From NCBI GenBank assembly GCA_019637995.1, contig JAHBUQ010000001.1, positions 744,001 through 808,000 of the forward strand: DNA of 64,000 nucleotides, in the 5' to 3' direction. This DNA comes from Ignavibacteriota bacterium (GTDB taxonomy: Bacteria; Bacteroidota; Ignavibacteria; Kapaibacteriales; UBA2268). A program made the position numbers and the translations under genes. Of the stretch, positions 18,093 to 27,510 are shown one piece after another; position 1 is the first letter of the stretch; every line of letters starts with the position of its first letter. Under the pieces are notes generated by a model. That model saw nothing but the letters and a program-made list of their open reading frames with translations, did not search any database and was not told where the DNA came from.

Positions 18093-19379
18093 ATGTCAGA
18101 AGGTTCATTCAATCCGTTCAAGATGGCTCAACAGCAGTTTGATGCAATCGCTGAGCAACTTCAATTAGATGAAGCAACAAAAGATTTGTTAAGAAACCCT
18201 GATAGAGAATACCACTTCAATATTCCAATCCGTATGGATGACGGTTCATACAGAGTATTTCGCGGATACAGATGTCAGCATAATGATGCACGTGGTCCTG
18301 CAAAAGGTGGCATTCGCTTCCATCCTCAGGAAACAGTAGATACAGTACGCGCACTTTCAATGTGGATGACATGGAAAACGGCAGTTGTAGATATTCCTCT
18401 TGGTGGCGGTAAAGGTGGTGTAATTTGTGACCCGCGTAATTTATCACTTCGTGAACAGGAGGCTATATGTCGCGGTTGGATTCGCCAAGTTGCCAAAAAT
18501 ATTGGACCTCTTCAGGATGTTCCGGCACCGGACGTTATGACTAATGGTCAGCACATGCTTTGGATGCTTGATGAATACGAGAGAATCGTTGGATATAAAG
18601 CACCTGGTGTTATTACTGGCAAACCGCTTGGCTCAGGCGGCTCTTTAGGCAGAACTGAAGCAACTGGCTATGGCGTTATCTATACTTTAAGAGAAGCACT
18701 GAAAGAATTAAATATTGATATTAAAAATACTACTGCTTCTTTCCAGGGTTTTGGTAACGTAAGTCAATATGCTATGGATTTATACGCACAATATGGCGGT
18801 AAAGCAATTGCTGTATCAAGCTGGGATAACAAAGAAAAGAAAGCTGTTACTTACAAAAAATTGTCCGGTATTGACTGGAGGGAGTTACTTAGCATAACTA
18901 ATCGTTTTGGCGAAGTTGATCAAGCCAAAGCAGCAGAATTAGGTTATGAAATTCTACATGGCGATGCATGGATTGAGCAGGATGTTGATATTCTTGTTCC
19001 GGCAGCTTTAGAAAATCAAATAAATGCTACAACTGTTAATATGATTAGTAAACAAGTTAAAGTTATTGCAGAGGGTGCTAACGGTCCTACTACTCCGGAA
19101 GCAGACGAAGTATTAAAAGCACGTGGTGTTTGGAATATTCCTGACTTTTTAGCTAATGCCGGTGGCGTTACATGTTCATATTTTGAACAAGTACAGTGCA
19201 ATATGAATTATTTCTGGACTAAAGAAGAAGTTCTTGAAAAATTAGACCAGAAGATGACTCACGCTTACCATGCAGTTAGCGACTTAGCTCGCACAAGAAA
19301 CATATATATGCGCGATGCTGCTTATTTAATTTCAATCTCAAGAGTTGCTGAAGCTTGTAAACTTCGTGGCTGGGTATAA
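18093..19379 (+). CDS. gdhA: Glutamate dehydrogenase (Glu/Leu/Phe/Val dehydrogenase family)
   Basis: Interconverts glutamate and 2-oxoglutarate plus ammonia with NAD(P). The 428-residue length fits the hexameric bacterial/archaeal form. The substrate-binding region GPAKGGIRFHPQETVDTVRA, the catalytic-Lys block DIPLGGGKGGVICDP and the PAPDVMTNGQHMLWMLDEY segment are intact. The Rossmann domain (about 195-350) includes ASFQGFGNVSQYAMDL. NAD versus NADP preference cannot be settled by eye. It is monocistronic, with AAAGGA upstream of the ATG, a 241-bp AT-rich leader region and a strong terminator downstream. Confidence 0.95.
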   Translation: MSEGSFNPFKMAQQQFDAIAEQLQLDEATKDLLRNPDREYHFNIPIRMDDGSYRVFRGYRCQHNDARGPAKGGIRFHPQETVDTVRALSMWMTWKTAVVDIPLGGGKGGVICDPRNLSLREQEAICRGWIRQVAKNIGPLQDVPAPDVMTNGQHMLWMLDEYERIVGYKAPGVITGKPLGSGGSLGRTEATGYGVIYTLREALKELNIDIKNTTASFQGFGNVSQYAMDLYAQYGGKAIAVSSWDNKEKKAVTYKKLSGIDWRELLSITNRFGEVDQAKAAELGYEILHGDAWIEQDVDILVPAALENQINATTVNMISKQVKVIAEGANGPTTPEADEVLKARGVWNIPDFLANAGGVTCSYFEQVQCNMNYFWTKEEVLEKLDQKMTHAYHAVSDLARTRNIYMRDAAYLISISRVAEACKLRGWV

Positions 19380-19410
19380 GATAAGACATTTTATAATCTG
19401 AAATATGTTT

Positions 19411-19440
19411 GGGGCTGACTTGAAAAGGTCAGTCCCTTTT
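19411..19440. terminator. gdhA intrinsic terminator
   Basis: GGGGCTGAC (19411-19419) pairs with GTCAGTCCC (19428-19436) with one G-U pair and an eight-base loop, followed by TTTTATTTATT. It is a classic intrinsic terminator on the plus strand. The convergent gene's TGA stop (19431-19429) lies inside the right arm. Confidence 0.8.
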
Positions 19441-19983
19441 ATTTATTAAATCTTCCGGAATATCATCATCTATTTCAAATATTTTTTTGACTTCATCAAA
19501 TGTATATGTATTTGCTGCTTTTTCCTCATCACTCATATTATCAAATTCATCAATTATGGCTTGAAGCTCACAAGCTTGCTCCTGTATTTTTTCCTGAGTA
19601 AAACCGTAGAATGTCATTTCATTCAGACAATGACAAATTATTTCAGGTTCACTATAATTATTTCTTGTATTTTCATTTATACTCATACAAAGCCATTCAC
19701 CCCATGGAGTAAAGTCCAACCCATATATTTCTGACTCTCCATTTTCTGGATTTAATTTTTTTCCTGAAACACTTTCATATACTATTTTTTCTCCATCGCT
19801 GTTTGTATCAATACAATTTTCGATAATTATTTCAAAATCAGTTTCAATTGTTTCAATACTTATTAATGTTTCAAAAACACTTTTGTATCCTTTCATATTT
19901 CTTTCTTCATCTGGATATAAAACAAGAAGTGATTCGTGTAAATCATTCCAATTATATTTATTTAGCAAATCATAGAAAATCAT
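19429..19983 (-). CDS. Small acidic cytoplasmic protein, possibly DUF6557-like
   Basis: A 184-residue acidic protein without a signal peptide. It begins MIFYDLLNKYNWNDLHESLL, followed by a short YPDEE block, and its middle contains LDFTPWGEWLCMSI, features I associate loosely with a Bacteroidota family (DUF6557) of unknown role. The C-terminal half has ECLNEMTFYG-type helices and a Glu/Asp-rich tail with DEVKKIFEIDDDIPED. It follows the outer-membrane protein gene by four bases and closes the minus-strand run. The family match is from memory and weak; immunity-like or regulatory roles are possible but unsupported. Confidence 0.6.
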   Translation of the reverse strand: MIFYDLLNKYNWNDLHESLLVLYPDEERNMKGYKSVFETLISIETIETDFEIIIENCIDTNSDGEKIVYESVSGKKLNPENGESEIYGLDFTPWGEWLCMSINENTRNNYSEPEIICHCLNEMTFYGFTQEKIQEQACELQAIIDEFDNMSDEEKAANTYTFDEVKKIFEIDDDIPEDLINKRD

Positions 19984-19987
19984 TCTT

Positions 19988-20920
19988 TCACCTGAAATTT
20001 ATACTAAAATTAAATGTTACAATATGTTGTCTCCAGAATTCATCATTGATTACATTAGTAAGTGGATAGCTGTAAGTAATCTCATAACCCAACCCAAAAC
20101 CATCAAACATAAATCTGTATCCAAGTCCCATTTCAGCTCTGAATTTTGTTAGATTTATGTTAGGAAGTTCCAGATTATGAATTAAGTTCAAAGTATCTCT
20201 GCCATTATCATATCTGATTTCATTCTTTACATTCAAAATTTGCAAATATTGGTTAACACGACTTTTTAGAATTTGTGATGTTTTAAGTCCTGTGTAAAGA
20301 TAATAATGTGACTCCATAGTATTTTCATCTGCAGAAGCAAATGCGCCGTAAAAAGGGATTTCCATGCCTAAATTCATATTAATTCCATATTCCCTCAGAT
20401 GAAGTAAATTGGCTTCCTCCAAAATTTTTATATTGCCATCTGTACTAAGGAACCTTTTGGACTTATCAACTGAACCAAGCAAACTGTGTCCAAAAACATA
20501 TGCTAATTGAACCCGTGTGAAAAAATAATCTGTCGTTTTGAATCTTATTCCAAGCCCAATTTCGCCGTATTCTGTTGCCGGTCCGTTATCATCATCCTCT
20601 ATAGAGTATGCTTTTTTGGTTTTCCGTCGGTCAGTGCTAATAGGAATTGAGGCAATTAAGGGCAATCTTGCGTGTGCTATGTGTGGAGTAGTTTTTAATT
20701 GCGCTTCATCCCAAATATCACCACCATTCGCATAAATCAGATAAGATAACTTCGATGTTACTATTTTTGGAAACCAGCCATAACTTGCCTGATAAGAGAA
20801 GTCTTCTTCAAAATTTAATTCATTATAATCCAGTGAATCCAAATCCCATGGCTGAAATTCTTCTTGTGAAAATACGGGAAGAACTGAAATGAGTAATATT
20901 GTAATTATCAAGTATTTCAT
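19988..20920 (-). CDS. Predicted outer-membrane beta-barrel protein
   Basis: A 310-residue exported protein (signal peptide MKYLIITILLISVLPVFSQ). From about residue 115 it shows alternating amphipathic strands with aromatic girdle residues (GEIGLGIRFKTTDYFFTRVQ, GYRFMFDGFGLGYEITYSY), and it ends IVTFNFSINFR with a near-terminal Phe, as barrel proteins recognised by BamA do. A ligand or function cannot be assigned. It overlaps the preceding gene by four bases (ATGA), which places it in the same transcript as the VWA-OmpA lipoprotein and the T9SS cargo. Confidence 0.75.
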   Translation of the reverse strand: MKYLIITILLISVLPVFSQEEFQPWDLDSLDYNELNFEEDFSYQASYGWFPKIVTSKLSYLIYANGGDIWDEAQLKTTPHIAHARLPLIASIPISTDRRKTKKAYSIEDDDNGPATEYGEIGLGIRFKTTDYFFTRVQLAYVFGHSLLGSVDKSKRFLSTDGNIKILEEANLLHLREYGINMNLGMEIPFYGAFASADENTMESHYYLYTGLKTSQILKSRVNQYLQILNVKNEIRYDNGRDTLNLIHNLELPNINLTKFRAEMGLGYRFMFDGFGLGYEITYSYPLTNVINDEFWRQHIVTFNFSINFR

Positions 20921-21633
20921 TTTATAATAATTATTGGGACGAAATTACCTCTGAACTTTGTTCGAACTTCTAAATAATATAAACCAGATAATATATATGG
21001 ATTTATTTCAAGCGATACAGATTGAAATCCGGGAGTATTGTTTTGAACAGTCTTTATCTTTTCGGTTCTGCTTAGATAATCAAACAAGTGAAATTCTACT
21101 TCGCCGATTATATCGTTATAATATTCAATATTCAGCAAACCATTGCCCGAGAATGGATTTGGATAAACATTAGTGATTTTGGTAAATCTCAGGTAGGGGA
21201 GTTCATTATTCAGAGTTTTTACAAAATATGATGCAGATTGGGGGTTGTATTGTGAATCATTAATACTTATGTTAGTCAAACTAATGTCGAAAATTGAATC
21301 ATTTCCGGCTAAAACCTCTGAATTTAATATTATTGCAATCGAATCTGAAGGAGGAATATTTACTTCTAAATTATAATCATAATAATTGACTTTAGATAAT
21401 TCAGCTTCTATTTCACTGTTATTATAAATAATTTTCGCGTTTAATATTCTTACAAGAGTGGGATTGCTGAAGTTAATAACTACTTTCAAATTATTTTCGA
21501 CTAATGAATCAGTATTGAGCCAAAATGTAATTTCAAATGTATCTGAAATATTAACTAAAGTCCGTTCATTTGATAATAAATTGTTGCTAAAACAATTGAA
21601 AATTAAGAATAATATGTATAATTTAAATTTCAT
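20917..21633 (-). CDS. Secreted protein with T9SS type A sorting domain
   Basis: A 238-residue exported protein. After the signal peptide (to about residue 22) residues 25-150 form a beta-sandwich-like domain rich in Asn, Ile and Ser. The C-terminal sorting domain starts ITNVYPNPFSGNGLLNIEYY and runs through LSGLYYLEVRTKFRGN to IIIIK. It is joined by four-base ATGA overlaps to both the upstream VWA-OmpA gene and the downstream barrel gene. Such tight coupling suggests the three products are made in fixed ratio. Confidence 0.82.
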   Translation of the reverse strand: MKFKLYILFLIFNCFSNNLLSNERTLVNISDTFEITFWLNTDSLVENNLKVVINFSNPTLVRILNAKIIYNNSEIEAELSKVNYYDYNLEVNIPPSDSIAIILNSEVLAGNDSIFDISLTNISINDSQYNPQSASYFVKTLNNELPYLRFTKITNVYPNPFSGNGLLNIEYYNDIIGEVEFHLFDYLSRTEKIKTVQNNTPGFQSVSLEINPYILSGLYYLEVRTKFRGNFVPIIIIK

Positions 21634-23144
21634 TTTTCAATTATCTCAAATTCAGTTCGGCGGTTTCTGCGACGATTTTCATCGCCGTCATTCGGAACCA
21701 AAGGTCTTGATTTTCCATATCCGGCATAGCTTAATCGGTTTTTATCAATTCCTGTCTCGATTAGTTCATTCATCACTGAAACAGCTCTGTCAATTGATAG
21801 TTTTTGGTTGAAATCATCATTCCCGATATCATCTGTATGGCCATTAATTTTAATTTTCAATTTTGGATTATTTCTCATAGACTCAGCTATGAGAGCAATA
21901 CTTTTTTTCGACTCAGGTTTTATATCTGATTTTCCCAAGTCAAATTCAATATTCACAAAGTAAATCGTACCTACCGGGTCTAATTCTGAGAATGCTGACT
22001 TGTCATAAACTCCTTTTGCTTGAATGGTAACATTTTTAAGAAAAGGAAATGTTAGTTCTGCACAAACAAAGTGTTTATCGTAACATTCATCAGGTTTGTA
22101 AGTGATTTCATAATAATTATTGAGAATGGTGTAAATATCTCTGAAAACAAAAGGAAATTCCCGTGTTGAAATAATTTGGTAATATCTTCCTCCTGAATAG
22201 CGAGCTAAATCTTCAATATTTTTCCCCGCATAGCCATAAGCGATAGAGTGAACCTCTATTTTTTTTTGTCGTGTCAATCTCATGATTGAATCAATTTTAA
22301 TTTTGGATTGATTATCTCCGCCATCAGAAAATAGAATTATTACTTTTTTAAAATTATCTGGTATTGTATCAAAATTTGAAATCGCAAATTCAATGGCATC
22401 ATACATTGCAGTTCCCTCGCCATGGTTACCGCCTTTATGTTCGTTAATCTGAAAATAATTCCGATAATATTCACGGTCTGAATTATATGGTAATTCAAAA
22501 ACAATTTTGCTTGCAAACCTTATAATGCCTATCATATCATTTTCTTTTGTTGCGAAAAGCACATGTTTTACAGCTTCACGAAGCTTTTCTATTCTTTTAC
22601 TTCCCATAGAACCCGAATGGTCGAGAATAAATGCAATGGAATAAGGTTTCTTTTGGTTATCGCGAATTTCTTTAACTTCAAAATTATTGATCATATTCTG
22701 ATTAATAAGGCATGAATCAGTTAGTAATTTCCAATATTTAAGATAACTGTCATCTCCTGTATAATAGGGTGGTGCAAGTCCAGAGATATACCTGCCGTTT
22801 GTATCGAAAACTACAGTCCGTAGAGAAATCTGATTTGGAAAATTTTCGGATTCGATTTTTGTAATTTCAAATCTTATCGGAAAGCTTTCGGCTTTAATTA
22901 ATGAATCATAGTTTGCATTACTGTCATTAAAATATGTTGATTCAAGCTCTTCACCGCTTGCTAAAGTTCTACTTTGAGTTAGATATACCGGTTTCCTGTT
23001 TTTATATTCCTCCATCTGTTTTTCTTGCTTTTCAAGCATTTTAACCATTTGTTGGGGGCAGGATTGAAGAAGTAAAGCAGATAAAGCAATCATTATTGCT
23101 AATTTTGCTTTTGTGCTAATTCCTGATATTTCAATTTTATACAT
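21630..23144 (-). CDS. VWA and OmpA-domain lipoprotein
   Basis: A 504-residue predicted lipoprotein (lipobox LLQSC, residue about 29). Residues 30-60 are a Gln/Glu/Lys helix. A von Willebrand A domain spans about 165-335 with an intact MIDAS: DHSGSMGSKR, the Thr in GEGTAMYDAI and FSDGGDN. The C-terminal 110 residues are an OmpA-type peptidoglycan-binding domain (INGHTDDIGNDDFNQKLSID, then RAVSVMNEL and GYGKSRPLVPNDGDENRRRN). It probably anchors at the cell wall and binds a partner through the VWA domain. Neighbours are a TPR protein upstream and a T9SS cargo and barrel downstream. Confidence 0.88.
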   Translation of the reverse strand: MYKIEISGISTKAKLAIMIALSALLLQSCPQQMVKMLEKQEKQMEEYKNRKPVYLTQSRTLASGEELESTYFNDSNANYDSLIKAESFPIRFEITKIESENFPNQISLRTVVFDTNGRYISGLAPPYYTGDDSYLKYWKLLTDSCLINQNMINNFEVKEIRDNQKKPYSIAFILDHSGSMGSKRIEKLREAVKHVLFATKENDMIGIIRFASKIVFELPYNSDREYYRNYFQINEHKGGNHGEGTAMYDAIEFAISNFDTIPDNFKKVIILFSDGGDNQSKIKIDSIMRLTRQKKIEVHSIAYGYAGKNIEDLARYSGGRYYQIISTREFPFVFRDIYTILNNYYEITYKPDECYDKHFVCAELTFPFLKNVTIQAKGVYDKSAFSELDPVGTIYFVNIEFDLGKSDIKPESKKSIALIAESMRNNPKLKIKINGHTDDIGNDDFNQKLSIDRAVSVMNELIETGIDKNRLSYAGYGKSRPLVPNDGDENRRRNRRTEFEIIEK

Positions 23145-23151
23145 GGATGAT

Positions 23152-24462
23152 TTAATAAGTCAATTTTAAACTGTCATCAATCAATAATGAATTATATGAC
23201 TTTTCGAATATTTTTTCAAAATAATCAAAATTTGTTTCAGGAGCTTGAAAATATAAATATATCAAATTATCACCCCAGGCAATTACATATTCAAGCATAC
23301 CGAATGCCATGTGATTTTCAGTTGCCTGTATTGTAGTTCTGTTTAGTATTGTTGCATGCCCTTTAAGCTGAAGATGACGTTGCCAGTAAACTTTATATAT
23401 GAGCATATCTTCATTGCTTTGGTCCATGCTGCCCTTCCAGAATTCTAAAATATCAGGTTCAGTTGATACAGGTATTGATTTGCTTAAATTCTTTATAATT
23501 CCGGCAGTAACACCTACAACCATACCTTCAGATTGAGGATTAATATTTTCAGGTGTTAATAAAAATTCAACTCTGTCACTTGATTCAACCGGCATTTGAA
23601 TTAATTTCCAATTATCAGGCAATTCGATAGAAAAGCTGCCATCCGGACTTGCAAACTGTTTAAAATTTAAATTTTCGAGTGGTGTAAATATTGCATTTCT
23701 TAATTCTGAAAGTAACTTTCTGTCTTTATCTGCTTCAGCCTCTTTTCCAATCAAGCTATAAGTATAAGCTCGATTGTTTAGTGCATCAAGTTCATCGGGG
23801 TCAAGTTCGAAAGCAGTAGTATAATCCTTAATGGCTTCATCATATTTTTCCATTTTATAGTAAGTGTTACCTCGATTATAGTAAACTTTTGCACTTGCAA
23901 GTCCGAGAGCAATTGCAGTGCTGTAGTCCTTTGCAGATGAAGCAAAATCCTCTTTTATGTAGTGAAGTCTTGCCCTTTGGAGGTAAATTTCAGGATTTTT
24001 AGCATCAAGTTTGATGGCTTTATCGAAATCTTTAACTGCTTTATCGAATTGCTGAATTGCTATAAAAGCGCTTCCTCTGTTGATATAAGCCTGAGAAAAA
24101 CTTACATCAAGCTTAATAGCTCTGTTAAAATCTTCTATGGCTTTTTCCAAGTCTCCTTTATAGCTAAGAGCCAATCCGCGATTATTAAATGAATCAGGGT
24201 CATCGCCATTGATATCAAGGGCATGATTGAAATCGTTTATAGCTGCATCAAAATTATTAGTGTATAGAAATGCAACACCTCGTTTGTAGAGTGCATAAGC
24301 ATCTTTCGGGTCTTTTTGGAGTATTTTTGTATACTCAGCAATTGCTTTATCATAATTTCTTGCAAAAAATGCAGCGTCGCCACTTTCATAGTCAGCATTT
24401 TGTGAGTATAATTTTATAAATGTCAATGAAATAATCGTTATTACTATCAGAAATCTAAGCAT
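23152..24462 (-). CDS. Exported TPR-repeat protein with C-terminal globular domain
   Basis: A signal peptide (MLRFLIVITIISLTFIKLYS) is followed by about seven tetratricopeptide repeats to residue 250 (for example DPKDAYALYKRGVAFLYTNN, NPEIYLQRARLHYIKEDFAS and DELDALNNRAYTYSLIGKEA). A roughly 170-residue alpha/beta domain follows (SPDGSFSIELPDNWKLIQMP and NLIYLYFQAPETNFDYFEKI), reminiscent of PsbP/DUF1795-type domains. Start: ATG at 24462; an upstream TTG at 24489 would add nine residues ahead of the signal peptide. Likely a periplasmic protein-interaction scaffold for the VWA-OmpA lipoprotein encoded eight bases downstream. Confidence 0.83.
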   Translation of the reverse strand: MLRFLIVITIISLTFIKLYSQNADYESGDAAFFARNYDKAIAEYTKILQKDPKDAYALYKRGVAFLYTNNFDAAINDFNHALDINGDDPDSFNNRGLALSYKGDLEKAIEDFNRAIKLDVSFSQAYINRGSAFIAIQQFDKAVKDFDKAIKLDAKNPEIYLQRARLHYIKEDFASSAKDYSTAIALGLASAKVYYNRGNTYYKMEKYDEAIKDYTTAFELDPDELDALNNRAYTYSLIGKEAEADKDRKLLSELRNAIFTPLENLNFKQFASPDGSFSIELPDNWKLIQMPVESSDRVEFLLTPENINPQSEGMVVGVTAGIIKNLSKSIPVSTEPDILEFWKGSMDQSNEDMLIYKVYWQRHLQLKGHATILNRTTIQATENHMAFGMLEYVIAWGDNLIYLYFQAPETNFDYFEKIFEKSYNSLLIDDSLKLTY

Positions 24463-24490
24463 TAATCTACCATTTAATAAATTTAACAAA

Positions 24491-25438
24491 TCATTTTATT
24501 TTTAGTCTATGACGAAGTACTTCGCTATTCATAACATATTGGTCTTTTTCAACGAGTAAATATTGTACTCCATTTATTTCTGCATCCCTCAAATCTGAAA
24601 AGAATGATGACTCTTCAGTTTTTTGGACACTAAAAATATCATGGATATTTTCACGGGAAAAAATCAAAATATCATTTTTGGATTTATCTTTGCAAAAGTC
24701 AATTATGGAATCAAAATTATCAAAACAAATTATCCTGAATGAGCTGTTTTCAAGTGAACTTTTTTTGTTATCAAATACTGCAATCTGTGTATTTAATGAC
24801 TTAATTTCTCTACCAAGAGCTTCAGAAATAACTTTTTGCGAAATTGCACCCGGTCTGATAAGTTTTGGCTCATCAACAAGGCTAATTACTGTTGATTCAA
24901 TCTGATAGCGACATTTACCGGCATCGAGTATTACAGGGACAAGACCCTGCAAATCATCATAAGCGTGCATTGCAATCACGGGAGACGGTTTGCCGGATTT
25001 ATTGGCTGAAGTGGCTGCAATTGGCTGACCAAATTTTTGTGAAAGTTCTAAAAAAATGTCATTTGCCGGAAACCTGATTGATAATGTATCGCCACCACCT
25101 GTTACCAAATCAGGTACTTCACTCCTTTTGCTCATCACAATTGAAAGTGGTCCGGGAAGGAACTTGTCAGCTAGTATATAAAATTCATCCGGTATATCGC
25201 GGCAAAGCATTTTAGCATCATTGATATTGGAAATATGAGCAGAAAGTGGATTTTTAAAATCACGACCTTTTATTTTATAAACCATTTCTACTGCATTTAA
25301 ATCAAATAATCCTCCGCCAATTCCATAAACAGTTTCAGTTGGAAAAACAACAGGCATACCGGCTCTGAGCCAGCTCAAAGCCTTCTCAATTGATGAATCA
25401 AAGTCGGTTGATATATTTAGTATTTCTGTTATCATCAT
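24491..25438 (-). CDS. L-threonylcarbamoyladenylate synthase (Sua5/YrdC family)
   Basis: Makes threonylcarbamoyl-AMP for the universal t6A37 modification of tRNA. The YrdC domain (about 10-205) shows GMPVVFPTETVYGIGG, the KxR-type IKGRDFKNPLSAHI, LPGPLSIVM, SIRFPAN, PIAATSANKSGKPSP and STVISL. A roughly 110-residue C-terminal extension follows, matching the Sua5-type (long) architecture rather than short TsaC. Start may be either of two adjacent ATG codons. It heads the minus-strand run 25438-19429, with only 28 bases to the TPR gene. Confidence 0.93.
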   Translation of the reverse strand: MMITEILNISTDFDSSIEKALSWLRAGMPVVFPTETVYGIGGGLFDLNAVEMVYKIKGRDFKNPLSAHISNINDAKMLCRDIPDEFYILADKFLPGPLSIVMSKRSEVPDLVTGGGDTLSIRFPANDIFLELSQKFGQPIAATSANKSGKPSPVIAMHAYDDLQGLVPVILDAGKCRYQIESTVISLVDEPKLIRPGAISQKVISEALGREIKSLNTQIAVFDNKKSSLENSSFRIICFDNFDSIIDFCKDKSKNDILIFSRENIHDIFSVQKTEESSFFSDLRDAEINGVQYLLVEKDQYVMNSEVLRHRLKIK

Positions 25439-25509
25439 TAATATTACAATAAAAAAAGTATCAAATTGACTAATAGACTTTATTTTTATTACATTTTATA
25501 TTAGATATT

Positions 25510-27510
25510 ATGCTTAATGACGATAGTAATTACAAAATTCTTCAAGATATAGCGGAAAAAAACCTAATTGCTTTGGACTCTTCATTCGAAGAATTGTTTT
25601 TGGAAATTGATTGTGATTTATGGTATGAGTCAAATTTTAATCCGAAAACTTTTTTAAAGAAACTTCAATCAAAACATAAGAATCATGAAATTGAAATCAA
25701 AATCTATGACAAGTATTGGCAAAGATATGAGAAATTGATTGAAAATTATGATAAAAATCCGACTTATAAAGTAGCATATTTCAGCCCGGAATTTGGATTT
25801 CATGAGACTTTCCCGAATTATGCAGGCGGACTTGGAATTCTTGCAGGTGATATCATTAAATCCTCAATAGCTAATAATCTTGGATTAATCGGAGTCAGTT
25901 TATTTTATACAAATGGTTATTTCAAGCAATACATCAGCAATAACCGTCAAAAACAAACTTATCCAAATGTAAACAAATATGAAACAGGTATAGAAAAATT
26001 TAAGGATAATAATGGTAAGGATATTTTTGTTGACATCAATATTGCCGGATTTGATTTAAAAATTACTGCTTATAAGTACAATATAGCCGGCGGCTTTGTT
26101 GTACTCCTGAGTACTGATTCACTAGAAAATGGTGATTACAGAAAAATAACTAAGCAGCTCTATACAGGCGACCGCACTCTAAGATTATTACAGGAGATCG
26201 TACTTGGTTTTGGAGGAGTAAAAATCTTAAATAAATTAGGTTTAACTGTTGAAAAATATCATATTAACGAAGGCCATGCTTCTTTTGCAATGCTTGAAAG
26301 AGCTATCGTCTATTCAAAAAATAATAGAATTGATTTATTTGAAGCGATTGATAATTTATTAAATGAAAATATTTTTACTACACATACTCCTGTGATTCAC
26401 GGAAATGAGGAGTTCAAAATCTCGGAACTTGAAAAATATTTAGAAAATATAGTACCTGATTTCGAGTCGAATTTTCCAAAATTAATTAAGTTGGGAAAGA
26501 CTTCTTCAATTGATGAAGATATGTTCTCAATGACTTCATTTGGAATTAATCTTGCAAAGAAATCCAATGGAGTTAGCAAACTTCACGGGCAGACAGCAAC
26601 AGTAATGTGGGATGAAATCTATAAAGTTAATAATAAGATTGATTCTATGGATTATGTTACTAATGGAATTCATCTTAATTCATGGATGTCGGGTATTTTT
26701 AGAAATTATGTTGATGATTTCTCAGGAGATGAAGATAAAATTAGAGAAGCAATTCAGAGATTAAAGCCTGAAATACTTCTAAATGATAAATTAGAAGTAA
26801 AGAATCGCAGCTTGGAATTGATATTTCGCCACAAATCAATAAATCAAAATGAAATATTTTTTAAAAACAATGACTTAGCAAGTCTGAAATCATCTTTAGT
26901 AATTGGGTTTGCAAGAAGATTCGCAAGTTACAAGAGAGCAGACCTGATTTTCAGCGATATAGATCGTTTGAAGATAATTTTGGACTCAAGCCCGGTAAAT
27001 ATAATCATAATATTCAGCGGGAAAGCTCATCCTAAAGATAAAGAAGGTAAGAAAACCCTCCAGAAAGTTCTTGATTCAATAAATAATAACAAACTTAATA
27101 AAAATATTATTTTTATTCCGAATTATGATATTAGATTGGGCAGATTATTAGTAAGCAGTACTGATGTCTGGTTAAACACACCAGAAAGACCATTAGAAGC
27201 ATGCGGTACTTCAGGTATGAAAGCGGCTGCAAATTTTGGTATAAATCTTAGTATTAATGACGGTTGGTGGCATGAAGCTTTTAATAAAAAGAATGGATAC
27301 TCAATTGACGGTAATCAATCGGAAAATGAAATTGTTAGTAATATTTATAATATACTTGAATTCGATATTATTCCTAAATATTCAAATGCAATATATGGCA
27401 AATCTTATGAATGGACTGAAATTATGAAAGAGTCTTTTCTTACGTCCATTATTAACTTCAGTTCTGAAAGAATGATGCAGGATTATTTTCGAACGTTATA
27501 CAATGCATGA
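25510..27510 (+). CDS. glgP: Alpha-glucan phosphorylase (GT35)
   Basis: Phosphorolysis of glycogen or maltodextrin to glucose-1-phosphate. A 666-residue short-type phosphorylase: an N-terminal helical (DUF3417-like) segment, then KVAYFSPEFGFHETFPNYAG, GLGILAGD, HINEGHASFAMLERAI, THTPVIHGNEEF and NGIHLNSWM. The pyridoxal-phosphate block near the end is EACGTSGMKAAANFGINLSI followed by NDGWWHEA, and its Lys should carry the cofactor. Arg and Lys phosphate-site residues occur in GFARRFASYKRADLIF. It overlaps the next gene by eight bases. No other glycogen gene is in the window. Confidence 0.94.
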   Translation: MLNDDSNYKILQDIAEKNLIALDSSFEELFLEIDCDLWYESNFNPKTFLKKLQSKHKNHEIEIKIYDKYWQRYEKLIENYDKNPTYKVAYFSPEFGFHETFPNYAGGLGILAGDIIKSSIANNLGLIGVSLFYTNGYFKQYISNNRQKQTYPNVNKYETGIEKFKDNNGKDIFVDINIAGFDLKITAYKYNIAGGFVVLLSTDSLENGDYRKITKQLYTGDRTLRLLQEIVLGFGGVKILNKLGLTVEKYHINEGHASFAMLERAIVYSKNNRIDLFEAIDNLLNENIFTTHTPVIHGNEEFKISELEKYLENIVPDFESNFPKLIKLGKTSSIDEDMFSMTSFGINLAKKSNGVSKLHGQTATVMWDEIYKVNNKIDSMDYVTNGIHLNSWMSGIFRNYVDDFSGDEDKIREAIQRLKPEILLNDKLEVKNRSLELIFRHKSINQNEIFFKNNDLASLKSSLVIGFARRFASYKRADLIFSDIDRLKIILDSSPVNIIIIFSGKAHPKDKEGKKTLQKVLDSINNNKLNKNIIFIPNYDIRLGRLLVSSTDVWLNTPERPLEACGTSGMKAAANFGINLSINDGWWHEAFNKKNGYSIDGNQSENEIVSNIYNILEFDIIPKYSNAIYGKSYEWTEIMKESFLTSIINFSSERMMQDYFRTLYNA

